Below are positions 28,101 to 41,781 of a stretch of DNA of 64,000 nt, in pieces. Position numbers and translations under genes: made by a program. The stretch's first letter is position 1; every line of letters starts with the position of its first letter. Origin of the DNA: Glandiceps talaboti (taxonomy: Eukaryota > Hemichordata > Enteropneusta > Spengelidae). The notes below the pieces were generated by a model. It was not told where the DNA came from. It was given only the letters and a program-made list of their open reading frames with translations, and made no database searches. The stretch spans positions 31,654,176 to 31,718,175 of the forward strand of contig NC_135550.1 in the NCBI RefSeq assembly GCF_964340395.1. Direction: 5' to 3'.

Positions 28101-29322
28101 CAGTTTAAACAGTTATGTACCTCATTGACCACTATACTATCATCATGTCTCTATTGTATCTATTTCCTCATCAGGATGCAAGACTTACTCAGTTAGAACC
28201 AGCTGTACAAGAAGAAGAAGAACCAGAGGCAGAGGAGGAGGAGGAAGAAGGGATGGAGGAAGAAGCGGCAGCTGAAGATGAGGAGAAGGAAGGAAAAGAG
28301 GAGGAGGAGGAGGAGGCAGAAGAGGAGGAGAAGGAGAATGCTAGTGATGAGAATGAAGGTAAATAAGAGGGATTGTTTGATAGGATAAAACTAAGTTTTT
28401 AACACCATCTAAGTACTTGAGTCTGACAAAAAGCAATATAGATGATTAAATGAACTTAGCAGTTTTCAGGTCTGCTAAGCAGCATTGTTAATCCATCTAT
28501 GTTGTCTTTGTCAATAATTCTATCATGCTGAGACTGGAAGTAAACCTATGAGATGTGTTGTACATATTCTACAGAAATATGTGATGCACACTACATAAAC
28601 GCCATAGTTCAACTTTTTTTGCATTGTATCCTCTAATTCCAGCCTAATATATGAAGAGTAATTACAATAAGAAATGTTGAAATCCATTTGCATGCTGGGA
28701 TAAAACAAACAAGTAAAAATCTTGTTGTTTCTACTGTACAATTCTAAATTTGTTTTTTAATTCTGAAGGATGAAAATGGATGTATATAGAGAATATTTAT
28801 TGCTTAGTCAAGATTACTTCACACTTGGAGAAGAAACAAAACATAAAATAAATAAAGTAATACATAACAAAATGAAAGTCAGTTTTTAGAGGTTTGCTCG
28901 TCTTTTTTATCTGTCAAATATAGCACATTCATGTATGCCTTCAGTACAAACCAAGTATTATGAACCTCTCAAACGTATTTATTTGTGCATCAACATTTAT
29001 ACCAGCAATAAGTAACAATTGTTTTCCTTCTATTACTTGAACACCAGTTGCAGAAAGTGGAAGTGAAAAGGAAGGGTCTGGAGCAGAGGAAGAAAGAGAA
29101 AGTGGTCAAGAGGCCAATGAAGCTGGCAGTGAGAATGAGAATGAAGAAGGCAGTGGAAGTGAGAAGGGTGAAAGTAGTAGCAGTAGTAGTAGTAGTAGTA
29201 GTGGTGAGAGTGATAGTGAAAGTGAAGAGGAAAGAAGAAATGAAGAAGAAATCTTTGGAAGTGCTAGTGAAAGTGAAGATGATGATGGAGATGCCAAGAG
29301 TGAATCCGAGGATAGCGATTGA
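16915..29322 (+). CDS. PAF1: RNA polymerase II-associated factor 1 (Paf1 complex)
   Basis: Thirteen coding exons: 16915-16961, 20829-21043, 21579-21645, 22168-22269, 22688-22736, 23344-23400, 23966-24034, 24355-24458, 24868-24984, 25625-25750, 26068-26170, 28175-28358 and 29048-29322. All have GT-AG borders and compatible phases, giving 504 residues (human 531). Exon 2 encodes the hallmark [19 protein letters not shown] and [10 protein letters not shown]; exon 4 [17 protein letters not shown]; exons 8-10 [36 protein letters not shown] and KGYEENYFF. Residues from about 353 form a Glu/Ser-rich acidic tail including EEIFGS, shared with human. PAF1 is a core subunit of the nuclear Paf1 complex, which rides elongating Pol II and promotes H2B ubiquitination and pause release. 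The start fits human MAPTIQ. Intron 1 hosts a transposon and intron 11 a large minisatellite. Confidence 0.97.
17323..17505. repeat. (GT)n-rich compound microsatellite
   Basis: A GC alternation (GCGCGCGCGCG) passes into GT with interspersed CTGT and ATCT units, in PAF1 intron 1. Confidence 0.95.
18349..18380. other. Perfect 13-bp hairpin inside the foldback element
   Basis: CATGGATGTATTA is followed after a 6-nt loop by its exact reverse complement. Confidence 0.75.
19634..19666. other. Perfect 11-bp hairpin inside the foldback element
   Basis: CCATGGAAGTA and its exact reverse complement are separated by 11 nt. Confidence 0.75.
22757..23012. repeat. 32-bp minisatellite, 8 copies
   Basis: Units contain CTTTGTGATTTGGGTATTG and are nearly identical. 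The array lies in PAF1 intron 5, about 20 bp after the exon 5 donor. Confidence 0.95.
25101..25154. repeat. (GT)n microsatellite
   Basis: About 25 GT units in PAF1 intron 9, continued by degenerate TGTG-rich sequence. Confidence 0.9.
26215..28125. repeat. 37/39-bp minisatellite, about 50 copies, PAF1 intron 11
   Basis: Two interleaved unit lengths share AGTGTAAACAGATACTTACC and CAGAGTACCTCATTG. They differ in the joint, GCCCACAGTG (39 bp) versus GACCAGTG (37 bp). Units vary at GATACTTACC/GACACTTACC, CCAGAG/CCGGAG and GTAAACAG/GTACACAG. Runs of 39-bp units keep frames open on both strands, giving spurious frames up to 206 residues. The array ends about 50 bp before exon 12. Confidence 0.97.
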
Positions 29323-30292
29323 ATGTAAAACATATTTATGACAGTGTGGTTCTGAAGAGAGTGATTAAATGTAAAACATATATACTGTAAGAACTTCATA
29401 GTTCATTCGTGATTCCAGTACACTCAGTATTATGGAATATTTTTAAAGATAATACTGTCAACCGAATGGTGATTTTTAATTCCATAAACTACATGTATCA
29501 AAACTGATCCTGTTTACATGTGATGAAACTGCTGTGAGTGCTGTCTACACAGTACACCACAGCCAGTAGTAAATCTGGCATGTTAGTTACCAACTTTGAT
29601 GGAAATTTGGATTCAGATTCTGATTCTGATTCTGATGTAGATGGAAGATTTATTTACGCATTCATATTCAGATTCATATTGCATGTACAAATTCTGATTC
29701 AAATTGTCTGTAGTTATGCTAAGGTTCACAGTTTGCATTCCATTGCCAAGAATACATGACATTAGAGAAACTGATGTGTCACCATTGGAAGTTACAAATA
29801 TAATTTATTTTATGTTCATTGTGTGGTATACAGTTCTCCCCATAGTCTGTTACTGATTAAGGTGAACAGAAATAGATATTGTCCTTTTAAATGATGACAC
29901 TTGGCATACATGAAAACACTGTTTGAAGACTAATAATCCTGGGGAGAATCACAGTGTAAGATGGTGAAAGTATACTCTTCCGGTAGGTAATATATAGGAC
30001 ACATTTATCATATACATTGCTGTAACAGTTTACCATATTTCTATAAGCTGAATCTTACAGTCAAATTCACATAGGGAAGACTTCAGTATTTGTCTCATAT
30101 CAGTAAATTGTAATCATTTTGATTAACAGAAATGTGTATATGTTTTCAAACAACATAATATATATATACTGCCGGTGTTACGTAGTACTTTATGAATGTT
30201 AGATTTGTCGTAGAATGGTGTATGATCTGTACAAAGTTTCTTACTTTCTAAATTTTCTTTTGTTGTCCAAAGATTTGTCATTCAAAACTTAA

Positions 30293-30298
30293 AATAAA
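30293..30298 (+). terminator. Candidate PAF1 polyadenylation signal AATAAA
   Basis: An AATAAA about 970 bp after the stop, followed by T-rich sequence. It is the best canonical signal seen in the downstream kilobase. Confidence 0.4.
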
Positions 30299-30477
30299 TA
30301 ACTTTTGAGGAAAATATTTTCATACTCTTGTGATTTGAGTGGTTTGGATGGTTGGACTATGAAAAGATTTGTTGTGGCTGGTACTCCTGTATAACCCATA
30401 CACAACAACACATATTGAAGTCAAAGGATGACAATGAGTCATACAAGATTTATTACACCATGCATGAGCCAAGTTGA

Positions 30478-30640
30478 ACAAAAAATATGGAATATATATT
30501 CTGATCAATCTAAATCATGACAAAAAATATGGAATATATACTCTGATCAGTCTACATCATCACAAAAAATATGGAATATATACTCTGGTCAATCTACATC
30601 ATGACAAAAAATATGGAATATATACTCTGGTCAATCTACA
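30478..30640. repeat. 42-bp minisatellite, 4 copies
   Basis: Units read AAAAAATATGGAATATATAC plus TCTGGTCAATCTACATCATG. The 42-bp length keeps one frame open, giving a spurious 69-residue frame. Confidence 0.9.
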
Positions 30641-32734
30641 TCATGACCATGCATTTCTACATCACTGGTTCTGCTGTGTTTGAAATATGAGTCAAAACGT
30701 TCAGAAATTGCCATTACTTTCCCTGATTTTGCTAGATATTACTGATGGTGGTATAATTATGTTTGCCAATATTTTTCTTTATTCAGCAAGAAAATATTCG
30801 TGACCTTATCACTACGAGTTGCTAGACAAGTAGTAACAAATGTCCCTTCGGTCATTCGTATTTTCCTTGGCTGAATGAAGAAAAATATTGGGGAATAACA
30901 TCTAATTATAAGCACTGTTTTACATTCAGAATTAGTAGAGCATACAACTTCAAAATCCACATATAAACCTGTCAAAACATGTTTTCATGATAAATGGTTG
31001 GATTTATGAGGTTTATGAATTCAGGGTTTGATCACTGGATGATTACTGATCCTGTAGAAAATAAGAATATTATATCACCAAAATTATAAGCATTGTCTTT
31101 ATGAGCCCTACATTGATCTTGTCAGTTTACAGATATCACTATCAATGGCTTGGATGAAATATGTTGAGGTTTCACTTCAATCAAACTAAATTGCAGTGAA
31201 AAGCTGGGGAAATTAAACTTTCTGTTTTTGGTCTGAAGACAAACAAGTATGTAAATTTATGAAAGACTTTTTTTTTTATTTTTTTTTTTTCATAGAAATA
31301 TGTAATGGATGAGGCACATATATATGACATATTTTCTACTTGAGTAAGTAAGGAAGTAAATAACTGTTCTTGCATGTAGTACCTGGCCACTCTGTGAACC
31401 AAGTCATGAAAACATTTCTCCTATGGGACATGGTTAAAGACAGCTTGGTGCCACTGTAGCAGTGAAGATAACAGTAAAACATTTTGGCCAATATTGTCAT
31501 CACTTGTCTATGTGGTTGGCAATACTAATAAAGCAATCAAAAAGATAAGAGTGCACTGAGACAAATTTACTGTCAGTTTCTTTGAAATATACATTGGTTA
31601 TAGCGAGTACAAAAATAACTCTCATTATCACTGAAGTCTGAGTAAGTGGAACTAACAATTAAATGTCAATATTTTATTGAAAGTTCTTGTCATCATTTAT
31701 TATGGATCATGCAAGGATTGAACAATTTTTCTAAAAAAAATGTTTTTGATGTACCGCTGGTAGAATTAGTCTACATATTTGTATACAGTCACAACCTGTA
31801 TAATTAATGGCTGTCCATTAGTAAGTATATAATGAACAACAAATGAAAGTGAGATTACTGTGAAATGATAATGATGTTGATAGGTCTCATGAGAATTGAT
31901 TAGTTGAATGGGAGCTAGTCAGCAGATAACAAGCCAAACAATAGATAGGGCTACTTTAGTAGATTGGCAGGGAAGTAGAGGGTGACAGCTGTGTAAAGAA
32001 TATTCCAACATCAGTCAATTTGGTCAGCTGTGTAACTTAACTGATTAAATCTTGCAAATTTCTTTCAGGAAGAAAACTACTAAATGTAAATTGATGTAAA
32101 ATAGCAGCCACTGATACCATCGATTGATATATTTGAAATTCAGCCACTCCTGGGTTTTAGACTGTATTTTATTACATGTCTGCCTTATCTTTGGATATTG
32201 GTCTCCCAGGAATCTGCTGACATTTCTGACATTTCAGACTAGATTGTAAAGGTGTATAATGAAGTAGTTTGAGTATGGAGCATTCATGCTAATTTATGCT
32301 AATTTTCAGATTGTAATTGACATATAAATAATCATAAAACATATGTTTCATATCACATACAATAGTACTTCAATAATATGTAACAAACCCTTTTATGTTC
32401 TGCTCCCCTTCCCTCCAACATTTTTAGAAAAGCCCCCCTCCCACCGAGAGTGAATCGTGATTTGTAGAAAATGAAATGAATTATATATATAATTGATATT
32501 TCATTGGTATATTAATGACTCAAATAGTACTAGTACTTTAATTATTAAAATCATGATTAAATTCAAAATATGAAGCCGACTTCCAGATATTCCTTGCTAG
32601 AATTGGCTACAATCTCAAATAGAAAGTTACAGAGCTGTATTTGATGAAAGACTGGTAATGGTATCCCAATTAACATATCTACCGGTTTTTTATAATCTCT
32701 CATCACACTGCAACACAAAATTGCACTAAATGAG

Positions 32735-33990
32735 AGGTATACATAGGTTCCATACAGTGGTCACTAAATGAGAGGTGTACATAGTTTCCATACAGTGGTC
32801 ACTAAATGAGAGTTGTACATAGTTTCCATACAGTGGTCACTAAATGAGAGTTGTACATAGGTTCCATACAGTGGTCACTAAATGAGAGTTGTACATAGTT
32901 TCCATACAGTGGTCACTAAATGAGAGGTGTACATAGTTTCCATACAGTGGTCACTAAATGAGAGTTGTATATAGTTTCCATACAGTGGTCACTAAATGAG
33001 AGGTGTACATAGTTTCCATACAGTGGTCACTAAATGAGAGGTGTACATAGTTTCCATACAGTGGTCACTAAATGAGAGGTGTACATAGGTTCCATACAGT
33101 GGTCACTAAGTGAGAGGTGTACATAGTTTCCATACAGTGGTCACTAAATGAGAGGTGTACATAGTTCCCATACAGTGGTCACTAAGTGAGAGGTGTACAT
33201 AGTTTCCACACAGTGGTCACTAAATGAGAGGTGTACATAGTTTCCATACAGTGGTCACTAAATGAGAGGTGCACATATAGTTTCCATACAGTGGTCACTA
33301 AATGAGAGGTGTACATAGGTTCCATACAGTGGTCACTAAATGAGAGTTGTACATAGTTTCCATACAGTGGTCACTAAATGAGAGGTGTACATAGTTTCCA
33401 TACAGTGGTCACTAAATGAGAGGTGTACATAGTTTCCATACAGTGGTCACTAAATGAGAGGTGTACATAGTTTCCATACAGTGGTCACTAAATGAGAGGT
33501 GTACATAGTTCCCATACAGTGGTCACTAAATGAGAGGTGTACATAGTTTCCACACAGTGGTCACTAAATGAGAGGTGTACATAGGTTCCATACAGTGGTC
33601 ACTAAATGAGAGGTGCACATATATAGTTTCCATACAGTGGTCACTAAATGAGAGGTGTACATAGGTTCCATACAGTGGTCACTAAATGAGAGGTGCTGTA
33701 CATAGTTTCCATACAGTGGTCACTAAATGAGAGGTGTACATAGGTTCAATACAGTGGTCACTAATAGAGAGGTGTACATAGGTTCCATACAGTGGTCACT
33801 AAATGAGAGGTGCACATAGGTTCCATACAGTAGTCACTAAATGAGAGGTGTACATAGGTTCCATACAGTGTTCACTAAATGAGAGATGTACATAGTTTCC
33901 ATACAGTGGTCACTAAATGAGAGGTGTACATAGTTTCCACACAGTGGTCACTAAATGAGAGGTGTACATAGGTTTCATACAGTGGTCACG
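32735..33990. repeat. 38-bp minisatellite, about 33 copies
   Basis: Units carry CACTAAATGAGAGGTGTACA followed by TAGTTTCCATACAGTGGT. Point variants (AGTTGT/AGGTGT, TAGTTT/TAGGTT) and rare short insertions (ATAT near 33273 and 33620) are scattered through the array. Confidence 0.97.
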
Positions 33991-34789
33991 AATTCAAAGT
34001 ATCAAATTGTTGAGATTTAATTTCAAATATAAGAGTAAAAATGCTGTAAACAGAAAATTGTTAAATTTCAGGTTGATAATAATTATTGTGAACCCGGCTG
34101 TGAAACATTGGAAATCTAACAAACTTTGAAAGGAGAAAGCAGTTGTACAAAATATACTATTGGCAATGTGATATAGACCAAACTGGCAGAGCAATTGCTC
34201 CAGGAACAGAAATTACACATTATAATGATGTGCAAGATATTTGTTATGAAAGAAAAATAACAACCCTGACGATAGACATGTGAACATTTATTAGTTTGAT
34301 GACGCAGGTGTTCATAGTTTGTTAATGGCTGCATTACAAGGTGCAATGGTGCAAGTCCATACATAGTGCATGGCATGATGTGATAATTTGTGTTATCAAT
34401 ATCCCCTAGAGTTAGAGAATGTAGTCATATACATCAAACTTAACTCAAAAACAAGATAAAAAATATTTGTTGTTCATAATTCAAAGAATGCCAATTGTGT
34501 TGTAGCACAACTGATTACACTAAAAGTAATCAAGTCCATGTCTCAATACTGTCTGAGAAGCATTTACTCACCTACACTGGTCAAGTTGTGATTTTGATCA
34601 AATTTATTTGTAATGTTTTTATCAGTTTGCGAGGAAAAAGTCTGAAATCTTGCATGACTGTGAAATCTGATTAAAGTTATATTATGTGAGATTTCTCAGT
34701 CAAGAGATTTCTGTCTTTTCAGTTGCAAATCCAGAAAAAAAACCATCACAAATAAATCAATCAATAAAAACCCTTGACTTAACCTGTCT

Positions 34790-35444
34790 ATTACTCACCT
34801 TGCTGTAGTGATAACTATCATGGTTGCTAGGGATTTCCTAAATTTGGAGTGTACCCATAATTGTACTAAATTTGGCCAAAAACACTGAAATTAAACTGTT
34901 GCTATGGACATGATTATGGTTGCCAAGGTTTCTATTGATTTTTAGGAATGTCTGCAGTCCTGACTATGTATTTTCAGACACCCTTGAGAACATCCTATCG
35001 AATATTGTACCAATCTGTCTCAGTTTTTTGAGTTTTTGATCAAAAAATCACAATGAACTAAAAAAAGATATTGGATACTGGGGATGTGAATGCTTCTTAG
35101 TCTCAAAACTTAAAGGAATATCTGGCCAAAATATTTACACAAATCTGTCAAGCAGTTTCAGAGTCTTGTGACCTCAGATCACATCTCTCTAAGCCACTAG
35201 ATGTCACTTTTATCTCTTTATCTTGAACAGTTGCTATGGGCATGGTCATGGTTGTTACGATATGTTGTTCTTTATCTTTAACAGTTGCTATGGGCATGGT
35301 CATGGTTGTTACGATATGTTGTTCTTTATCTTGAACAGTTGCTATGGGCATGGTCATGGTTGTTACAGTATTGCTGTTATTTATCTCAACTTAATGCACA
35401 CACACACACATGCATACACACACACACATACACACACACACACA

Positions 35445-35491
<47 letters not shown>

Positions 35492-35530
35492 GCACACACA
35501 CACACACACACATACATACACTTACACATC
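34790..35530. repeat. Second copy of the dispersed repeat ending in CA microsatellite
   Basis: It repeats the GTTGCTATGG...ATGGTTGCTAGG wording of the 11-kb copy in the same orientation. Within it a 54-bp tandem is present in three copies (35221-35380), and it ends in a CA microsatellite (35398-35530). Confidence 0.7.
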
Positions 35531-38500
35531 GAGAAACGATATGCCATGACATGTATCTCTACTCAACCGTAAGTTCAGTTAACTTATGGAAAACTGTGAC
35601 ATGTTCTTCTAAATTTTTAGCAAACCAATTTATTACGGATGATTCTCAGATTTATTCAATATTTGCAATATTTAACATCATATTGGTTTAATATCGGTGA
35701 AAAAATTCATCAGTTCTTATCGATATTTCAAATTTCAATAAATCTTGATTTTGAATAATTTAATGAACCGATATGAATCTTACAAATCTGACCTTTGACC
35801 TCAACTTAGAAAGGTTACTGCACATTGTCATGACAACCAGCTCTAGCAGTAATTATCTTTCATCTATTGAAATGACATATTTATGTTTGCATTATTAAAC
35901 ATGGGTGTCCAGTAACTGTGACAGCAATGCATTCATCAAAGTGTATTTGTCTCGTTACAAAAGTGATTACTACGACAATTCAGGCACCATTCACATACTC
36001 AATACGTACCGGAAATTTCATTTATGCTTGTAGCGACCTGTGTGTGTGTGATGAAATAGCTTTAATGGGAATACTGACAAGTCCTGAAAGAAATGCTGAC
36101 AATAGTCAAATATATTTGGTCTTTGTCAGGAAATCAAGAAGAGTATAATCTCAGATAATTTGTAGAGGGCACAGTTGTCAATTTGCATAACTTTGAAAAT
36201 ATTTGTGTAAATTTAGTTATTTTGTTTAATGCTTAACACTCTGTTAAGAGTGTAACTAGAAAACCCACATTTACAGTGGATGGGGGGGGGGGGTGTCTTT
36301 ATACTAAAGAATTGTTAAGTTTGACATCTACTTACATATAGTTGGTATATAGTGTCTCTCGTGATTAATTTCACTACCCTGTATGTAATGATTTCATTTA
36401 TTTATTTACTGGCACTCACTTTAAGATCATCATTAATAATATAATTATTACACTTTGTCATCTTGAAGTATGTCATGGAATTGAAGAAAATTGCATACAT
36501 TACAAAACTGACACGACCATACAATGCTAGACTTAAATTAAAACATTTTTTTATTCAGATGAAAAATCAAATAAGCTGAGTACATACAAATGTATTGTCA
36601 TTGAGTCCTCTAATGGTATATGGTGTACATGACTGTATATGTAGCCCTTATCTAGAGGCTAGCCATGGCTTCCAATATCAAGATCTCTCTTTACCCCAAG
36701 AGATTGGAAGCCATGGATAATACCTAGAATAGTGCAGTCCAAGATTTAACATTATACTTTGTAATAAGATATAGTAGACAAGCCATACACTCTTCAGCCT
36801 CTACTCTGTGCCATCATTGTTTTCAATATGTATAATCAAGATCACTTTCCGGTATGGATACACAATAGGAAATAAATAGTGCAATTTGAAGTTTGCATAC
36901 ATGTACATATTGATTTAGAGATAGATTTTTATTAAATGTATTCAATAAAACCAATCAATTAATTGGCAATTACTAAATACTGATGACATATATGTCCGGA
37001 TCTGAATATTAAAAAACCTCTCATTTAAGATATAGGACATAATTATTGTATATTTATTAGGAATACAACTTTGACTAGAGAGAGGTAGGAAAGTTTTGTC
37101 CAATAAAAAATCTTACTATATTTAACATACAAATGACAGATAAAATCAAGGCCAGAATTTAGTTACTAAAGTGCAAATCTACCATACTAAAAATGGCAAA
37201 CCTGACTTGGTTTGAGTAAAATGATAAATTATCCGTAATATTAAAACTAAAGCTAAATTGTACATTCGGGTAAGAAAGAACAAAATATTATATTATTATC
37301 AGTCATACAAACACAGTGAAACAAATAAACATACCAAAATATTCAAGCAAGTACATTCCTAGATCCTTTGTATTCAACCTTTCAATATCCCTGAAAGGAA
37401 CTTGTGTAGTTAACTGTGTAATCAGAAAACCATAGATATAAAATAATCTATTTTCAATACAAATCTCTTCAGCTAAAAACACAAAGTATGTTTGTCTGTA
37501 AAAGGATATTTTTATAAAATATCTCTTACAACTAAAACCTGAAAGGAAACGCAAATGATTTGTACAAAGAAGCAACCAACATACTGGCTAAGATTTGTAT
37601 ATTTTCCACATAGTAAAACATGGGTACAAATTCAGCATTTGTCTGTAAATTGCATAAATAGACACTCAGATGTTTTTGATAAATTTTACATATTATATCG
37701 CAAAGGCAGGTTCATATACAAAATAATGGGTCAATAAGTTTCATGATGTGATTGGTTTTTATAAAATTGTGTTTCTATATAGTATATTTGTCTGTGTATA
37801 ACCCCTTAGGGATGACAAAAACCAAAACATATGGTAAATACAGATATACCTAACACAGCCAACAGAAAAACCTGTACCTTATGTTTTATTTTAAAATATT
37901 TATTTAAATATACTTTTACATCCTAATTTCAATCAGGAAGTGAAACTACATTACGATCATATCAATGGAAGTATTTTTCTCTGTGAAAGTGTCTTTTGAA
38001 AATGTAGTACTCTTTTGTGTGAGTATGGCTGGCAAGAAATGTACATATACTTATGTACTGCAAAACGAGTTGTAACAAGTAATTGATGATATCAAATTTC
38101 TGACCAAATCATAAATCTTAATTTACAACTCACAAAAGAGTAACCAATACAAGGCATTCATTTGTAAGTATTCACAGCAACTAAAAATGTGAATTGTTGT
38201 TTCAGAGAATTGAAAACAAACCCTACAGACATAAATACCAGAGTTAGTCTAGATGTTTCATCTCTTCATCCAAAGACATATTTTGAGATTCAATGCAAGG
38301 ATAGCACTAGACTATTTCTGACTTGACACACTGGATGTATGGCTTGCAAAGAACACAGTCAAGCCAGACAACCAAGTCTCTGGACTAGCTTGTGATAAAC
38401 AAATCCCGAGTTGCACCACAGACAAAATTTCTTACTTGTCTGTGGTTGCACAGGGCAGTAAGGATAAAGGTTTCATTAAAAAGCTGCAATCATCGGACAC

Positions 38501-41500
38501 AATCATATTGTCTGATTAGCTTTTGCTGTACAATGGCTGTTTTTAATTTCCTGAACAAAATCAATACTTCTATTACAATCTGTATCAAGTTTTCAAATCA
38601 GGACACTGCACAACTGGAATAATATAAGATAAATAGAATATTTCTTCAAAGCCGACTATTTATGTCTGTGATTTAGATTAGATGACAGATGTGACTCTAC
38701 ACAGTGACATTATTATATCATGAGACACTGTACAACAAATTAGTTCTGAATACACAGTGGGCAGCAAGTCACATAGTTTCCACTGTCAACTATTTTTCTA
38801 TAGTAACACCCATCTTGTGAAAACTAAGCTTTCATAGTATATGTGTGAATGGTTGTCTCAAGTTGTTATGCACGTCTGAACTTTTAACAAAGAAAACTTA
38901 GATGAGATATTCCTTGGTAGAGAAGGCAAACATAACATGGTTGAACTGCTGTAGATGCTATCTTTGATTTAGTTGGTATTGTGAACACTGTAGTATCTGG
39001 ACACCAGAGCAGGGGCAAACACATTTTAGTAGCATATGGTGACATTTCATTTTGTGGTTTCCATGTCTCTGTTTTTAAAGACTAGGTGCATGTTTATCTT
39101 CATTTTTGGAATACTGTTACGAATGACATTAATTATGGATGAACTGTGTCCATTATTTTGATATCAATAGCAACTTCTAATCTTCCTCTCCCTACTCCCT
39201 ACTAAATTATTCAAGTAGATCTAATGACAACTCGGTTAAAAAAGACAAATATTTACAAGAGGTCCTCTTCACCATGTTCATTCCCTGTCTTTCAAAATCA
39301 GATCAAATTCTTTAGACCTTAATCCTCTCTCTACCAGGGAATATTTGTTTGTACACAAATAACTACAAGCTGGGAAAACAGGATTAATCTGGACAGGCAA
39401 ACTACACAGGGAATGGAAAAGTAAGAAATGTCCTGTGAACTGAAAAATACTTAATAATTTCATTATTAAATGTCAGTTATTTACAATGAAGAGAAATCTA
39501 AAACTGAATTGAGTTGTTTAAATGAACGTCTGTTGGGAGTTCAGTTTTCAGAGCTTTATTCAGGGAGGTTCTATTTTTAGGTTTAATCTAGTTTTTAGCA
39601 ATATTTTGAGGAATATAGAGGATAAAAATGTATCAGTTTTATCAAGTGTACCTTGGGATAAAATGTATCATAAAGAGTTTCAAAAAGAAGTAAGAATTAT
39701 ATCTATTATTTGTTTTATCATATTCAGTATCTGTCATGTACATCTTATCATTTTTCTTTGACATTAGACAGTAAATAAACATTATCATTATTATTATTGG
39801 ACTGCTACAAAAACATGGTACACGTAATTTGATCTGTCTGTGTGCACAGGTATTCTTATATCAACAACTGTGTTCCTGGGACTTGATGAATTGTCATAAT
39901 TAAGTAATTAGAATAACAAGACCTAATGCAATTTACAAAATTATAACACAACAAAGTTCTCATTCATCATATTGCACTTTGGAAATCTCTTACATGTAAT
40001 TTTGACATTCTATCCATTAAGGAATGAACCATTTTACTACAGGGGAGTCCATCTTTCATCTTGAGGTCTACATGACTTAATATAGGGGAGTCAATTCTAA
40101 GCCTTTTCATTGCACTCTTTGATCTATAACAATAACATAAAATTTTAGAGATGTCTCAAAATGATCAAAATGAAAAACAAAACATGATAATGAATAAAAT
40201 ATTAGCAGAAATTTCTATTTGACAAATATCACTGTATATTTCAACTTGCTAAACGATATCATATTTCATATTTTTGGTGTTGTAGAAGGGGGGAAGGGGA
40301 TGATACCACATTTCAATGTTGTAATACCCTACAGTAAATTCAATATTGACATGTTTTAACTTTTTCTTAATGGAAAGGTGATTCATCGATTTGAAATAAA
40401 ATCCTGTATACCTTTGAAAAGAAGAACTAATGGAGTCCACAAAAGACAGATGTTTTTATATCTTGTCAACTGATATCTGAAGACAAGCAGTATCAAGTCA
40501 AATAGCTGTAGGACTGAATGTACCATTTATGTGATGGGTGTAGAGGGAAGGACAGTGAGGGGTACAATAATAACATGTAAATTATTCATATGTAAAACAA
40601 TCATCTAGCAATATTCTAAAACTATACTGACAAATAAACTGAACTAAACTTGTCAACTGAATTCAGTTTTATTCATAGTACTGATGTAGTAAATTTTGAG
40701 TGTTTTCTTTCCTTCCACAGAGAACAGGACAGTATGGCTTCTGGTTTACTTCAATGACAATGAGTTTCAATATTTTATTCCTTTTAACCAGCTGAGTATA
40801 TCTAGACTTGAGGTCAATTTAACAGGTCAAAGAAATATAACAATGACAGCAAAATATATAAAGACAAAAGTCATTTCATGATTTTACATCACATACACAT
40901 TTACTGGGACACGCAGAGTTGAAACTTGTTAATCATTCATTGTTCAATAGAGGTCCTTGCTATGAAGTGAGCACACATGCATATGTAAAACTAGGATATA
41001 GATATTTGATGACTGTTTATTTGAAGGTACAGTAATAAGCACTCAGAGGAACTTATAATCTGCTTGTATGCGATGTAAAATCTTCAGCACCCAAGTTTAC
41101 AAATATGTCTTTATTTTCTGCAGTGCCATTCAACATGTTCAGTTTAAAGTAGTCTGAATAATATATCCTAATGTTTAAAAACTATTGATAGTACTCCTCA
41201 GCTATTATTTAAAACAGTCTGTAATTTGAGTATAAAATAGCAACTAAATATCAAGTTTGAAAACATGCATTGAAATAAAATAATGGTTAAAGTGTACCTG
41301 ACCTTGCATTAACCATTGCCATCAACCTTACAACTTATAATTACTTTAAATCCTATGGGGCAAACTATCTTTCCCTTTGTTGGATAGAGCAGTCTAAAAA
41401 ATACCAAATGGACCAACAGGCTTTTTTTTTTACCTACTGATCCTCACCATATACCACTTGTAATGCTTGTATTGAAATAGATGTTTAAAGTGATACAGGC

Positions 41501-41781
41501 TTATACTCAAGGAGGGATTGAAGTTTTGGCTTATATAAATGATTACACAACAGTTAAGGTATGATGAAAGACAGTCTAATCACAATACCTGTACAATGTG
41601 AGTTACTCAAGCATATAAATGTACACGCACTTCATTTTATCTCACGAATTGAGTACAAAATCATGAAAAACAGCAATACAAAACTATGTATAACTGTGAT
41701 AACTTACAAACTGAGTGAGTTTCGGTTAGACTTTCTTCAGATATCGACATTTTCTAGTACTAGATAAACATGTTTGTTTTG
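35531..41781. other. Gene-free intergenic DNA
   Basis: About 6 kb without a supportable gene. A perfect 14-bp hairpin lies at 36663-36716. A minus-strand AATAAA at 41110-41115 is a possible poly(A) signal for the B4GAT1 gene, 667 bp past its stop. An open frame at 40696-40881 follows a CAG but has no family resemblance. Confidence 0.55.
36663..36716. other. Perfect 14-bp hairpin
   Basis: CCATGGCTTCCAAT and its exact reverse complement are separated by 26 nt; no flanking duplication was noticed. Confidence 0.7.

Larger units (their letters stand above)
29323..32734. other. PAF1 3' UTR and following gene-free DNA
   Basis: The 3' UTR probably runs from the stop to the AATAAA at 30293. Just after the stop a short segment (GTGATTAAATGTAAAACATA) is duplicated. 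The rest is AT-rich without a recognisable gene. Confidence 0.6.

Noticed and set aside
26215-28125. CRISPR-like array of about 38-bp units
   Set aside because: Units are contiguous near-identical repeats without unique spacers, inside an intron of an animal gene; it is a minisatellite.
39522-39761. 79-codon frame with a Phe/Ile-rich end
   Set aside because: Lacks recognisable motifs; considered as a LINE remnant but nothing specific supports it.
40696-40881. 61-codon frame after a CCACAG acceptor-like sequence
   Set aside because: No donor-linked partner exons, no family resemblance and AT-driven composition.
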